A stretch of 16,887 bases of DNA from contig JAKBRD010000015.1 of the NCBI GenBank assembly GCA_021834865.1, forward strand, positions 1-16,887, given 5' to 3'. The notes beneath the pieces are model-generated. The model ran no database searches, was not told the origin of the DNA, and saw nothing but the letters and a program-made list of their open reading frames with translations. Position 1 is the stretch's first letter. Every line of letters starts with the position of its first letter. A program made the translations under genes and the position numbers. Shown piece by piece: positions 1 to 6,620 of the stretch. Source of the stretch: Microcaldota archaeon (GTDB taxonomy: Archaea > Micrarchaeota > Micrarchaeia > Micrarchaeales > Micrarchaeaceae).

Positions 1-608
1 ACTGCATAATAAAAGGAAAGGGCTTCGAATCCAAGAGCAGCCCCATAGTAGGAACGAGCAGCATACGCAGGAAGGTGCAGGTCCCTGGAATAGTTAAAAA
101 CGCAGTTGTAAAGGGCATACACGGCAATGTAGATACGCGCCTAAAAGCCTTGGACAATGGCTCGGTAGACGCCCTTATCCTTGCCGAAGCAGGAATCCGC
201 AGGCTTGGCTACGGGATGGAGCTGGAAGCGCTCGGAGCCGACATAATGGTGCCAGCAATAGGCCAGGGCGCATTAGCCATTACCGCTCGTGCCAACGACG
301 GCAAAATAATAAAAATGATGGAAGGCATAGGCGACAAAAAAGCCGAAGCGGAGACATTTGCGGAAAGAGCATTTGGAAGGGTATTTGGCATCGGGTGCGA
401 TGTGCCAATAGGAGCGCTGGCGCTTGCGGATGAAAAGAAAATGAGCATAGAGATTACCGGGTTCCTTTCCGATATCGAAGGCAAAAAACAGATAAGAAAA
501 AGCATCGAGGGAAGCTTAGGCGATCCCGAAGGGCTCGGGAGGGAATTGGGAAAACAGATAATGGAAAACGGAGGGGAGGATATAATTGCCGGGAACATCA
601 AAGGATAA
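1..608 (+). CDS. hemC: Hydroxymethylbilane synthase (porphobilinogen deaminase), 5' end outside window
   Basis: Polymerises four porphobilinogens into hydroxymethylbilane in the cytosol, an early common step of tetrapyrrole synthesis. The reading frame is open from base 3 with no start, so the N-terminal third lies upstream; about 201 of the usual ~300 residues are present. Seen in order: VGTSSIRRK (substrate-binding Ser/Arg segment), GNVDTRLKALDNG, LAEAGIRRLG, PAIGQGALAI, and GCDVPIGALA near the C-terminus, whose Cys is the family's attachment site for the dipyrromethane cofactor. A GTG at 75 lies inside the conserved VGTSS...QV block and is not the true start. hemD starts 23 bases before the stop, so the two are translationally coupled. 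Function is near certain. Confidence 0.96.
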   Translation, partial: CIIKGKGFESKSSPIVGTSSIRRKVQVPGIVKNAVVKGIHGNVDTRLKALDNGSVDALILAEAGIRRLGYGMELEALGADIMVPAIGQGALAITARANDGKIIKMMEGIGDKKAEAETFAERAFGRVFGIGCDVPIGALALADEKKMSIEITGFLSDIEGKKQIRKSIEGSLGDPEGLGRELGKQIMENGGEDIIAGNIKG

Positions 609-1308
609 AATCGCGGTATTCTGCCCGAAGGAGGAGGCAGAAGCGTTAAGGGCAAGGTTCAAGGGCTTGAAGAACGTTGAATTTATACCTGCAATAGAAT
701 TTTCCGACGACAGTGATGCAATTGCCAACGCAGTAAGGATGGCTGAGCTAGCCGCATACGTAGTATTCGGATCCAAGCATTCTGTTGACCTGTTTTTCGA
801 AAAGGCAAAAGATTTGAAGATAAAAAACCCTCTGAAAAATGCTGCAGTATTTGCAGCGGGGCATGCAACTGCTATGGAGCTTAAGAAGTTCGGAGTAGAA
901 GTGGCATACGCCCCGGACCGCGGAGGCCTTTACGAAGTTTATTCCAGGATATCTGGAATGGAGCATGGCCCGGTAATGGAGATATCTGGCTCCAGCGCCG
1001 GCAAAACGGATAAATGGGAGCTAGCGCCTGGATTTATGCACATGAAGATAAGGGCTTATTCCGTTGAAGATTGCAAACTGCAATTCGATCCAAATAAGTA
1101 TTCCGCAGTGGTTTTCCCAAGCAGCCTTGAGGTAGAATCCCTTTTCAAAAGCGTAGATTATGATTTCAGCGGATTTCAGGGGTTAAGAGCAATATGCATA
1201 GGCAGAAAGGCCCTTGCAAAAGCAAAAATGGCTTTTAAAAATGCCAAAGAAGCCGAGATAAACACGCTGGAATCCGCAATAAAGGCAGCAGGCGCAAAGA
1301 ATGGATAA
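586..1308 (+). CDS. hemD: Uroporphyrinogen-III synthase
   Basis: Closes and inverts ring D of hydroxymethylbilane to give uroporphyrinogen III. The protein has 240 residues, normal for the family. The family is weakly conserved, but the two-lobed pattern shows: an N-terminal KIAVFCPKEEAEALR strand-helix, YVVFGSKHSVDLFF near residue 60, AVFAAGHATAMELKKFGVEV near 90, then in the second lobe YSAVVFPSSLEVESLF and LRAICIGRKALAKA. The start is TTG, supported by a strong GGAGGGGAGGA ribosome site at 570-580, five bases upstream, inside the end of hemC. It overlaps hemE by 8 bases. Its place between hemC and hemE supports the call as much as the sequence does. Confidence 0.9.
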   Translation: MPGTSKDKIAVFCPKEEAEALRARFKGLKNVEFIPAIEFSDDSDAIANAVRMAELAAYVVFGSKHSVDLFFEKAKDLKIKNPLKNAAVFAAGHATAMELKKFGVEVAYAPDRGGLYEVYSRISGMEHGPVMEISGSSAGKTDKWELAPGFMHMKIRAYSVEDCKLQFDPNKYSAVVFPSSLEVESLFKSVDYDFSGFQGLRAICIGRKALAKAKMAFKNAKEAEINTLESAIKAAGAKNG

Positions 1309-2338
1309 TTATAGAGATAGCCTTTTAGTCAGGGCTATGAAGGGTGAGCATGTAGAAAGGCATCCTGTCTGGTTTATGAGACAGGCAGGTAGGTACTTAA
1401 AAGAATACGCACAGCTCAAAAATGGCCGCAACGTCCTAGATGTGCAGTCGGATCCGGAGACTTCCTCTGAGATAACTGTGCTTCCGGTAAGAAAGCTCGG
1501 AGTAGATGCGGCAGTGCTTTATTCGGATATAATGGTTCCGCTAAAAGCTGTTGGATATGAACTGCATATAGAGGAAAACATAGGCCCCATAGCAGACAAG
1601 CTTCTTGACTTAGGTGACCATGGTGCGATTGACCTCATCAAAAGGTTTGACTGCGAAAGGGACGCACAGTATGTGCTTGAGAACATAAGGCTTTCGCTCG
1701 AAAAGCTCGACGGAGTTCCGCTCATAGGCTTTTCTGGCGGGCCATTCACGCTTTTCAGCTATATAATAGAGGGAAAACCTTCAAGGACGTTCGAGCATTC
1801 TAGGGAAGCGATGAATAATGATCCCAAAAGCTTCGAAAGGGCAATGGATGCTGCTTCGGCGCTTATAACCAATTATGTCAAGGCGCAGATAAAGGCTGGA
1901 GTGTCGGTTGTCCAGATATTCGACAGCTGGGCAGGCCTTCTGGAGAAAGAGGAATATGAAAGGTTTGTATTGGGGCCAACCAAGCGCATATTTTCAGAAT
2001 TGCCAAAAGGCGTTCCGACGATATATTTTTCCGCCAAGACCGATGGAATGCTTGGCTTATTCGCAAAATCGAATCCGGATTTCATAAGCGTGGATCCGTC
2101 CACTCCGATACGCCAAAGTTATTACGAGCTAGGCGGAAAGTTTGGCATACAGGGAAATCTTGATCCGGAACTCGCCAGGGTTGGAGGGGCAAGCATGGAA
2201 AAAGCAGCATTGGGAATCCTGGACGATGCGTCAGGAATAGATAAATTCATATTCAATCTAGGCCATGGAGTATTGAAAGACACGCCGCCTGAGAATCTTA
2301 AAAGGATAGTAAGCATGGTGAAGGAACGCAGGCTTTGA
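1301..2338 (+). CDS. hemE: Uroporphyrinogen decarboxylase
   Basis: Removes four carboxyls from uroporphyrinogen III to give coproporphyrinogen III, committing the route to heme rather than siroheme or cobalamin. It is 345 residues, full length for the family. Both family signatures are present: PVWFMRQAGRYLKEY (Arg27 and Arg31, substrate contacts) and GFSGGPFTLFSYIIEG (Tyr154). The catalytic Asp is Asp76 in LYSDIMVP, and the conserved C-terminal His is His322 in NLGHGV. The ATG overlaps the end of hemD, consistent with a hemCDE operon. It converges on hemH with five bases between the stops. HemE is uncommon in archaea, most of which make heme from siroheme and do not need it. Confidence 0.97.
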   Translation: MDNYRDSLLVRAMKGEHVERHPVWFMRQAGRYLKEYAQLKNGRNVLDVQSDPETSSEITVLPVRKLGVDAAVLYSDIMVPLKAVGYELHIEENIGPIADKLLDLGDHGAIDLIKRFDCERDAQYVLENIRLSLEKLDGVPLIGFSGGPFTLFSYIIEGKPSRTFEHSREAMNNDPKSFERAMDAASALITNYVKAQIKAGVSVVQIFDSWAGLLEKEEYERFVLGPTKRIFSELPKGVPTIYFSAKTDGMLGLFAKSNPDFISVDPSTPIRQSYYELGGKFGIQGNLDPELARVGGASMEKAALGILDDASGIDKFIFNLGHGVLKDTPPENLKRIVSMVKERRL

Positions 2339-2343
2339 ATGCA

Positions 2344-3237
2344 TTATTTTTTTGCGGCTTTGGCATAAGCGTCGTATAATGCTTTTATTATGCCGTCAGA
2401 GTCGTTTGGCATCTTTGGCATTTTTGCTTCGATTCCAAGCCCTTTGCACAGCCCAATGTATTCGATACCTGCGTCGTACATTGTTTCAAGGTTGTCTGAC
2501 ACAAAGCCTATAGGTATTATTACTATCTTCTTCACACCGTTCTTTGCAAGGCCATTTATCTGCCATGCCGCATCCGGGCCTATCCATTTCCCGGGAACAT
2601 CGGCCGCGCTCTGGAAGCTTAGGGACCATTTGCAGCCAAACTTTTTTTCTACGGAATTTGACGAGTATATTAGCTCTCTCCTGTAAACGCTCAGGTCATC
2701 TGCATCGCTTAAGGGAAGGCTGTGGGCAGTGAAAAGCATCGTCCAGCTTTTGTCTATCCCTGTTTCTTTCAGCTTTTCGACCCACGCGTCTGCCATGGCT
2801 GGCTCATCGTGCCATGAATTTATGAATTTTATTTCGCCGGCATAGCCGCATTCTTCGGCTGCCGCTCTTACGCGGTCGAAATAGCTTCCAGTGCCTATGC
2901 GGCTGTAGAAAGGAGCAACAGGAATGCAAAAAAGCCTAGATACGGAATCTGCTTTCGCCTTTTTGAGCGCATCTGAAATATGTGGTTCTGAATACTTCAT
3001 GCCAAAATAGACCGATACGCTTTTCTTTTCTTTGTCGAGCAGCTTTTGAAGCTTTTCCGCTTGGCTCTTTGTTATCCCGAGCAAAGGGGAGCTTCCGCCT
3101 ATGGCTGCATACCTTTTTTTAAGTTTTTCGAGCTGGGCTGTCGACGGGCTAGCTCCGCGCAGTATCTCTGTATAGTATCTTTCAACGTCATCAAGATTCT
3201 TCGGGGTTCCATAAGCCATTAAAAGTATTCCATCCAT
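2344..3237 (-). CDS. hemH: Coproporphyrin III ferrochelatase (monoderm-type HemH/CpfC)
   Basis: Inserts ferrous iron into a porphyrin. At 297 residues it is the size of the Bacillus enzyme. The N-terminus reads MAYGTP followed by RYYTEILRGASP. Bacillus HemH has the same AYGTP...RYYT.I.RG pattern, with Tyr9 here at the place of the Tyr that ligates iron in coproheme. Protoporphyrin ferrochelatases of the E. coli and human kind have NLGTP or NMGGP there. The catalytic His is His172 (TAHSLP) and the metal-site Glu is Glu251 (VSDNLETMYD). There is no C-terminal Cys cluster for an iron-sulfur centre. It starts four bases after the decarboxylase gene on the same strand, so the last two enzymes of the route are co-transcribed. 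I infer coproporphyrin III as substrate from the loop and the neighbour. Confidence 0.93.
   Translation of the reverse strand: MDGILLMAYGTPKNLDDVERYYTEILRGASPSTAQLEKLKKRYAAIGGSSPLLGITKSQAEKLQKLLDKEKKSVSVYFGMKYSEPHISDALKKAKADSVSRLFCIPVAPFYSRIGTGSYFDRVRAAAEECGYAGEIKFINSWHDEPAMADAWVEKLKETGIDKSWTMLFTAHSLPLSDADDLSVYRRELIYSSNSVEKKFGCKWSLSFQSAADVPGKWIGPDAAWQINGLAKNGVKKIVIIPIGFVSDNLETMYDAGIEYIGLCKGLGIEAKMPKMPNDSDGIIKALYDAYAKAAKK
2347..2353 (+). terminator. T7 tract, likely terminator of hemCDE
   Basis: A run of seven T lies nine bases after the hemE stop. Archaeal RNA polymerase stops at such T-runs without needing a hairpin. The run sits inside the opposite-strand hemH, where it encodes the two final Lys codons. 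Confidence 0.5.
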
Positions 3238-3241
3238 TTGC

Positions 3242-3871
3242 TCACACGTCCATCCTTATGCCGGTAAGAATCGGTGCTTCATTTGTTATCCATTTTCTCG
3301 CTTCCGCAGACCTAAGCTCCTCGGTAACGGCAACCCATTCGAAAATATTCGGTATTTCGTATATTACCACAAATTCGTAATCGGCTATGCCAAATGACTT
3401 AGTGGTGTATGAGGTTATCCCTTTGTTGTGGCTGCTTTCCACTGCTATCTTTACGTGATCCGCAACTATGCGCTTTGATTCTTCTTTCCCAAGAAGGTAC
3501 CAGTCCGGCTTTTTGCTCATCGGATATGCGACAAAGTAATCCTTGCCCTCGGGCTCGTCCTTTTCCTTTGCTGAAGCATAGGCAGAAAGAAAACCTGTGC
3601 TCCATACCGCATATTTGGATAAAGATTCTTTTAATATCAGTTTTGCTGCTGCAATATCTTTTGGATTTTCGCACATCAGCCATATTAGCACGTCAGAGTC
3701 TGCCCGTAGAGAACTGTATAGCTCTGCCTTTGCAGCATTGGATGAGTCGCGCCACGATTTGAGTTTTGATGACAGCTCGGCAAGCTTTGATGCCCTCGCT
3801 TCTTTTTTTATGGACCACCAGCTTTTAGAATAGGCAAATGACAGCACTTCGGATAAATATTCTCTGGCCAA
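3242..3871 (-). CDS. chdC: Coproheme decarboxylase, chlorite dismutase family (HemQ)
   Basis: Probably decarboxylates two propionates of iron-coproporphyrin III to give heme b. In 209 residues the C-terminal half matches the Firmicutes ChdC pattern: YPMSKKPDWYLL with Tyr116 and Lys120 in the positions of the catalytic Tyr and its Lys partner, ADHVKIA with His139 as the proximal heme ligand, SFGIADYEFVVIYE, and ELRSAEARKWI followed by PILTG. About four residues are missing between YPMSK and the WY, compared with Bacillus-type enzymes as I recall them. The N-terminal half is divergent. The start is TTG; the frame is open further upstream but has no ATG, GTG or TTG before the in-frame stop at 3920-3922. 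It precedes hemH by four bases. The alternative is another heme-binding Cld-family enzyme, but position next to hemH makes ChdC the best reading. Confidence 0.86.
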   Translation of the reverse strand: MAREYLSEVLSFAYSKSWWSIKKEARASKLAELSSKLKSWRDSSNAAKAELYSSLRADSDVLIWLMCENPKDIAAAKLILKESLSKYAVWSTGFLSAYASAKEKDEPEGKDYFVAYPMSKKPDWYLLGKEESKRIVADHVKIAVESSHNKGITSYTTKSFGIADYEFVVIYEIPNIFEWVAVTEELRSAEARKWITNEAPILTGIRMDV

Positions 3872-3890
3872 AAAAACACTCAGTTTTACA

Positions 3891-3900
3891 TTATTAAATT
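3891..3900 (-). promoter_or_regulatory. TATA-like box for chdC-hemH
   Basis: On the - strand the sequence reads AATTTAATAA, 20-29 bases before the TTG of chdC. This is archaeal TATA position for a transcript starting close to the start codon. No clear ribosome site is seen. Confidence 0.4.
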
Positions 3901-3919
3901 CGAGTGTAAGGTATAAATA

Positions 3920-3945
3920 TTATTGGAAGGGTTTAATACCAATAA
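3920..3945. promoter_or_regulatory. Operator-like inverted repeat in the divergent promoter
   Basis: TTATTGG (3920-3926) and CCAATAA (3939-3945) are perfect 7-base inverted copies 12 bases apart, about two helix turns centre to centre. They lie between chdC-hemH (-) and the unknown operon (+). The loop contains the TTTAATA box proposed for the + strand gene. This is the geometry expected of a dimeric repressor site. The regulator is unknown. Confidence 0.35.
3932..3938 (+). promoter_or_regulatory. TATA-like box for the gene at 3957
   Basis: TTTAATA lies 25 bases upstream of the ATG at 3957, the spacing of a leaderless archaeal transcript. A second, stronger-looking box, TATAAATAT, lies at 3912-3920 and could give a leader of about 20 bases. 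Confidence 0.4.
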
Positions 3946-3956
3946 ATGGTGTATGC

Positions 3957-4520
3957 ATGGTATACAAGGACAATGCCAAGGATATAGAGTACTTGACTGT
4001 AAATCTGGTAGTTCCTAGGATTAGCTTTAGAGACGTAAAGCCATATCTTACAGACAAAGTAGTTCCTACGGCAATAAGGGCGTATGCGGAAAAATGTGCA
4101 AGCAATGAAGATTTGCAAGAGCCAATTAGCGGGAGTTTACTTTACAAAATATGCGTCTTTAGCCAAGAGGTAATAGATAACAGCCTCAAGTTATTAAACG
4201 AATCAATTTATGATTACAAGCTGAAGAAGGGACGTACGGATATATGCGAATCTGTTGAAGAAAATACCTTAAGGCTTTGGGAAAACGCAAAGGTAAAAAT
4301 GCTGAAAGAGAAATATTTCGAGGAAATTATGTTCGAAAGCATCAACAGAATAAAATCTGGAAAAGTGGAAATGAAAATTGATGGAATGACTCCAGAAGCA
4401 GTAGAAGCGGCAGAAAGGATAGTTAAAGAAATAAATTTTGAATTAAACAAGTCGGATTTCGTGCCAGAAACCAATCCGCTGGGCAAGCTCATCGTGCTCA
4501 TCAGAGGGGAAAAGAAATGA
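3957..4520 (+). CDS. Unrecognised protein, first gene of a two-gene operon
   Basis: I do not recognise this 187-residue protein. It has no signal peptide or membrane segment. The N-terminal part (1-75) alternates hydrophobic strands and charged loops, with a YLTVNLVVPRISFRDVKPYL stretch. The middle (80-135) is Lys/Glu-rich and probably helical. There is then MTPEAVEAAERIVKEINFEL, helical, and a C-terminal strand, LGKLIVLIRG. Three Cys (48, 66, 97) do not form a CxxC motif. By eye it is more AT-rich than the heme genes, which may indicate a different origin. Its last four bases overlap the possible start of the next gene (ATGA), so the two are coupled. It is divergent from chdC-hemH and shares that promoter region. 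Confidence 0.75.
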   Translation: MVYKDNAKDIEYLTVNLVVPRISFRDVKPYLTDKVVPTAIRAYAEKCASNEDLQEPISGSLLYKICVFSQEVIDNSLKLLNESIYDYKLKKGRTDICESVEENTLRLWENAKVKMLKEKYFEEIMFESINRIKSGKVEMKIDGMTPEAVEAAERIVKEINFELNKSDFVPETNPLGKLIVLIRGEKK

Positions 4521-4888
4521 AAAATCATAAAGGAGCTAAAATGAAAATTCCTTATAACCAGAGGACTTTTGACGACTTAGTACTCCTAAGAACCGACGAT
4601 ATGCGCAGCATAGCGGAAAGAATGAGGATACGAATCAGCAAGCTTAATGAAAATTCCAGCATATTGGATATAATCAACTTCACCAAAGAAATGGAGGAGG
4701 ACCTTAAGGAGCTTAAAGTAAATGTTGAAGGAATCAAGCAAAGATTTGAAATGCTCGACAGACTGAAGAGAGTGCTAAAGCAAAATCCAAGAAATGGAGT
4801 AATAGAAAGCGCAATAGAATCGGTTGAAAGAAACTACGCGATAAAACTAATTGAGATTGCCAATGAGCAGATAAAAAAATATGATTAG
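4517..4888 (+). CDS. Small helical, probably coiled-coil protein of unknown function
   Basis: A 123-residue, charged, soluble protein with no family I can name. Residues 25-120 are almost entirely helix-forming, and the stretch with MEEDLKELKVNVEGIKQRFE has heptad-like spacing of hydrophobic residues, so a coiled coil or helical hairpin is likely. Two starts are possible. The ATG at 4517 overlaps the preceding stop as ATGA and has AGAGGGG upstream at 4503-4509. The ATG at 4541 has AAAGGAG ending about five bases before it and gives 115 residues beginning MKIPYNQR. The stop interlocks with that of the convergent NTPase gene (TTAG at 4885-4888 carries both stops). It probably acts with its upstream partner. 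Confidence 0.72.
   Translation: MKNHKGAKMKIPYNQRTFDDLVLLRTDDMRSIAERMRIRISKLNENSSILDIINFTKEMEEDLKELKVNVEGIKQRFEMLDRLKRVLKQNPRNGVIESAIESVERNYAIKLIEIANEQIKKYD
4873..4879 (-). terminator. T7 tract, likely terminator of tyrS-NTPase operon
   Basis: On the - strand seven T begin about six bases after the stop of the DUF84 gene. On the + strand the same run encodes the LysLys of the final IKKYD of the convergent gene. This is the same arrangement as at hemE/hemH. Confidence 0.45.
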
Positions 4889-5415
4889 TGGCCGTTCTCA
4901 TAATATTCGCGGCTCAGAAACCTTGCCAGGGCCAAAAGCGTAGCGGTTACGAATTCATCTTCTCTTTTTACTGTCCCGTTGGTAAGAACGCCTATTGTGC
5001 CCTGCTTGGCCTTTATTCCCTGATCGTTCTCCATTTCGTCTATAACGTTGCCAAGCTCTTCACCCTCTCTAAGCCTTGAAGCGATCTTTTCCGGGAGCAT
5101 TATTGAGCCGCTTGAGCCTATCCCGACATTGCCAGTATTGTCGACAACAGCTACCCAGCCTGTGAGAAACATCCCATTGGGGTTTTCGTCAACTGTACCT
5201 TCCATGCCTATGCCCATGTCCGCATTTGCTTTTGACATCGAATTTTTTGCCCTGTTTATGGCCCCGGTTATGCCTTCGTCATTGCTCATTGGCTGGGGCT
5301 TTACCCCGGAATCAACGCTTATAGGCACTATTTCGGCTTCTATCTTTGAAATTTCCAGCGCTTTTCTTGCAGCGTTTATCTTTACCCTGTTGGTTGTCCC
5401 GACTGCTACTATCAT
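4885..5415 (-). CDS. Inosine/xanthosine triphosphatase, DUF84 family
   Basis: A house-cleaning enzyme that hydrolyses non-canonical purine triphosphates (ITP, XTP) so they are not built into nucleic acid. At 176 residues it has the usual length. Seen: N-terminal VAVGTTNRVKINAARKAL (nucleotide-binding loop, the G-T-x-N-x-x-K pattern of the fold), then SGVKPQPMSNDEGITGAINRA, the core MGIGMEGTVDENPNGMFLTG with acidic residues, and GTIGVLTNG with KREDEFVTATLLALARFL near the end. It matches the YjjX/DUF84 pattern rather than HAM1/RdgB. ATG start, nine bases after the tyrS stop, so the two are one operon. The stop overlaps the convergent gene's stop. Function is taken from family knowledge. Confidence 0.9.
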   Translation of the reverse strand: MIVAVGTTNRVKINAARKALEISKIEAEIVPISVDSGVKPQPMSNDEGITGAINRAKNSMSKANADMGIGMEGTVDENPNGMFLTGWVAVVDNTGNVGIGSSGSIMLPEKIASRLREGEELGNVIDEMENDQGIKAKQGTIGVLTNGTVKREDEFVTATLLALARFLSREYYENGH

Positions 5416-5424
5416 CGCAACTCA

Positions 5425-6507
5425 CTATCTGGTTATCTGATAAGACCTTACCTTTTCGTAAAGTTCACGGGCGCTTTTGTCCTTCTCAAAATGCTCGCGT
5501 ATTGGGCGTATGCGGATCTCAAGCTCCTTTGCCACATATGCTTTCATGTCAACAGGATGTATTTTGCCCTCAGTATACAGCGACACCAGCTCGCGGTAGC
5601 TGCTTGCTTCTATTGCTCCGCCGAACTTCTCAGGCCTGTCGATTGTTATCTGAGCCTTTGGGTCGTCTATTATTATCTTTTCGAGGAAATCAAATATTGG
5701 GTTTCCGTTTACTACCCGCTCCGGGCAGTAGGCCGAATTTATCTTTTTCCTTATTTCCTCTTCTGAATCATGCACTAGTATGGTGCTCTTAGGGTTTGAC
5801 TTTGACATTTTGTATTCAAATCCCTTGTCAGGATCCATGCTCTTGAGATCTTCAGGCGCACCCTGCAAGCCAAGTATGTACGGATGGTGCACTGCCACAG
5901 GAACTTTGAGCCCCATCCTCTTTGTAACTTCCCTTGCCAGGACGTTGGCCTTGCGCTGGTCCATGCCAAGCTGACATATGTCTATGCCCATCATTATGAC
6001 GTCCGTAACCTGCATTGGAGGGTAGAAGAGCTGCGCCGCTTCAAGCGAATCGCCCTCCTTCCTGCCCATTATCGTTATCGCGCGCTTTACCCTGTCAAGG
6101 GACATCATCTTGCCCACCTTCATGAACGTCTCCCAGTAGCTAAAATCTTTCATTAGGTCCTTGGCCCAGATTATGTTGACCTTGCTTTCGTCTACGCCTG
6201 CGGCTTTCCACACTTCTATGAAGTAGTTTCCAACGTCCCTTATGCGGTCAATGTCCCCACCCATTTTCTTGTTGACATACGCGAAGTAATCAGCAATATA
6301 AATGTTGAATTTAATGCCTATGCCGAGCAGCTTCTTTATGTTCTTGGCCCTGTACAGCCCGAACGGTATATGCGCAAGGCCCGAGGGCTCGAAGCCGTCA
6401 TATGCAAGCGGATGCTCGTTGGACTGCAGGAGCTCCCTCAGCTCCTGTTCTGTAAGTATTTCTGCGGCGAAGCTCTTTATTACGTCGATCTTTGTTTCTA
6501 TATCCAC
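5425..6507 (-). CDS. tyrS: Tyrosyl-tRNA synthetase, archaeal/eukaryal type
   Basis: Charges tRNA-Tyr with tyrosine. It is 360 residues, a compact class I synthetase of the archaeal type with no bacterial S4 domain. Visible: AYDGFEPSG (Tyr36 is the tyrosine-binding position known in the M. jannaschii enzyme), the HIGH region as HIPFG (46-50), DYFAYVNKKMGGD, YPPMQVTD (Tyr162, Gln166, Asp169), GMDQRKANVLAREV, KMSKS at 233-237, RPEKFGG, and a C-terminal KITR-like QITR. The third residue of HIGH is Pro instead of Gly, which is unusual. The start is GTG; no in-frame alternative exists before an upstream stop. A TATA-like box lies 31-40 bases upstream. It leads an operon with the DUF84 NTPase. Confidence 0.96.
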   Translation of the reverse strand: MDIETKIDVIKSFAAEILTEQELRELLQSNEHPLAYDGFEPSGLAHIPFGLYRAKNIKKLLGIGIKFNIYIADYFAYVNKKMGGDIDRIRDVGNYFIEVWKAAGVDESKVNIIWAKDLMKDFSYWETFMKVGKMMSLDRVKRAITIMGRKEGDSLEAAQLFYPPMQVTDVIMMGIDICQLGMDQRKANVLAREVTKRMGLKVPVAVHHPYILGLQGAPEDLKSMDPDKGFEYKMSKSNPKSTILVHDSEEEIRKKINSAYCPERVVNGNPIFDFLEKIIIDDPKAQITIDRPEKFGGAIEASSYRELVSLYTEGKIHPVDMKAYVAKELEIRIRPIREHFEKDKSARELYEKVRSYQITR

Positions 6508-6537
6508 GAAAGCACCATTCTAATTTCTGAAATGCAC

Positions 6538-6547
6538 TATTTATTAA
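6538..6547 (-). promoter_or_regulatory. TATA-like box for tyrS
   Basis: On the - strand the bases read TTAATAAATA, 31-40 bases before the GTG start of tyrS, fitting a short leader of about 5-12 bases. Confidence 0.4.
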
Positions 6548-6559
6548 TTTTGTATGGAA

Positions 6560-6567
6560 ATATTATA
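6560..6567 (+). promoter_or_regulatory. TATA-like box for ferritin-VIT gene
   Basis: ATATTATA lies about 57 bases upstream of the TTG at 6621. Transcription starting near 6588 would leave a leader of about 30 bases containing the AGGTG ribosome site. Confidence 0.35.
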
Positions 6568-6620
6568 CGTTAAAAGGCATTCGTTTGCGTTTCTGCTTTC
6601 ATAATCACATAGGTGTGCAA

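Noticed and set aside
75..608. GTG at 75 as the start of hemC
   Set aside because: It lies inside the conserved VGTSSIRRKVQV block; the frame is open to the window edge, so the gene is cut by the window.
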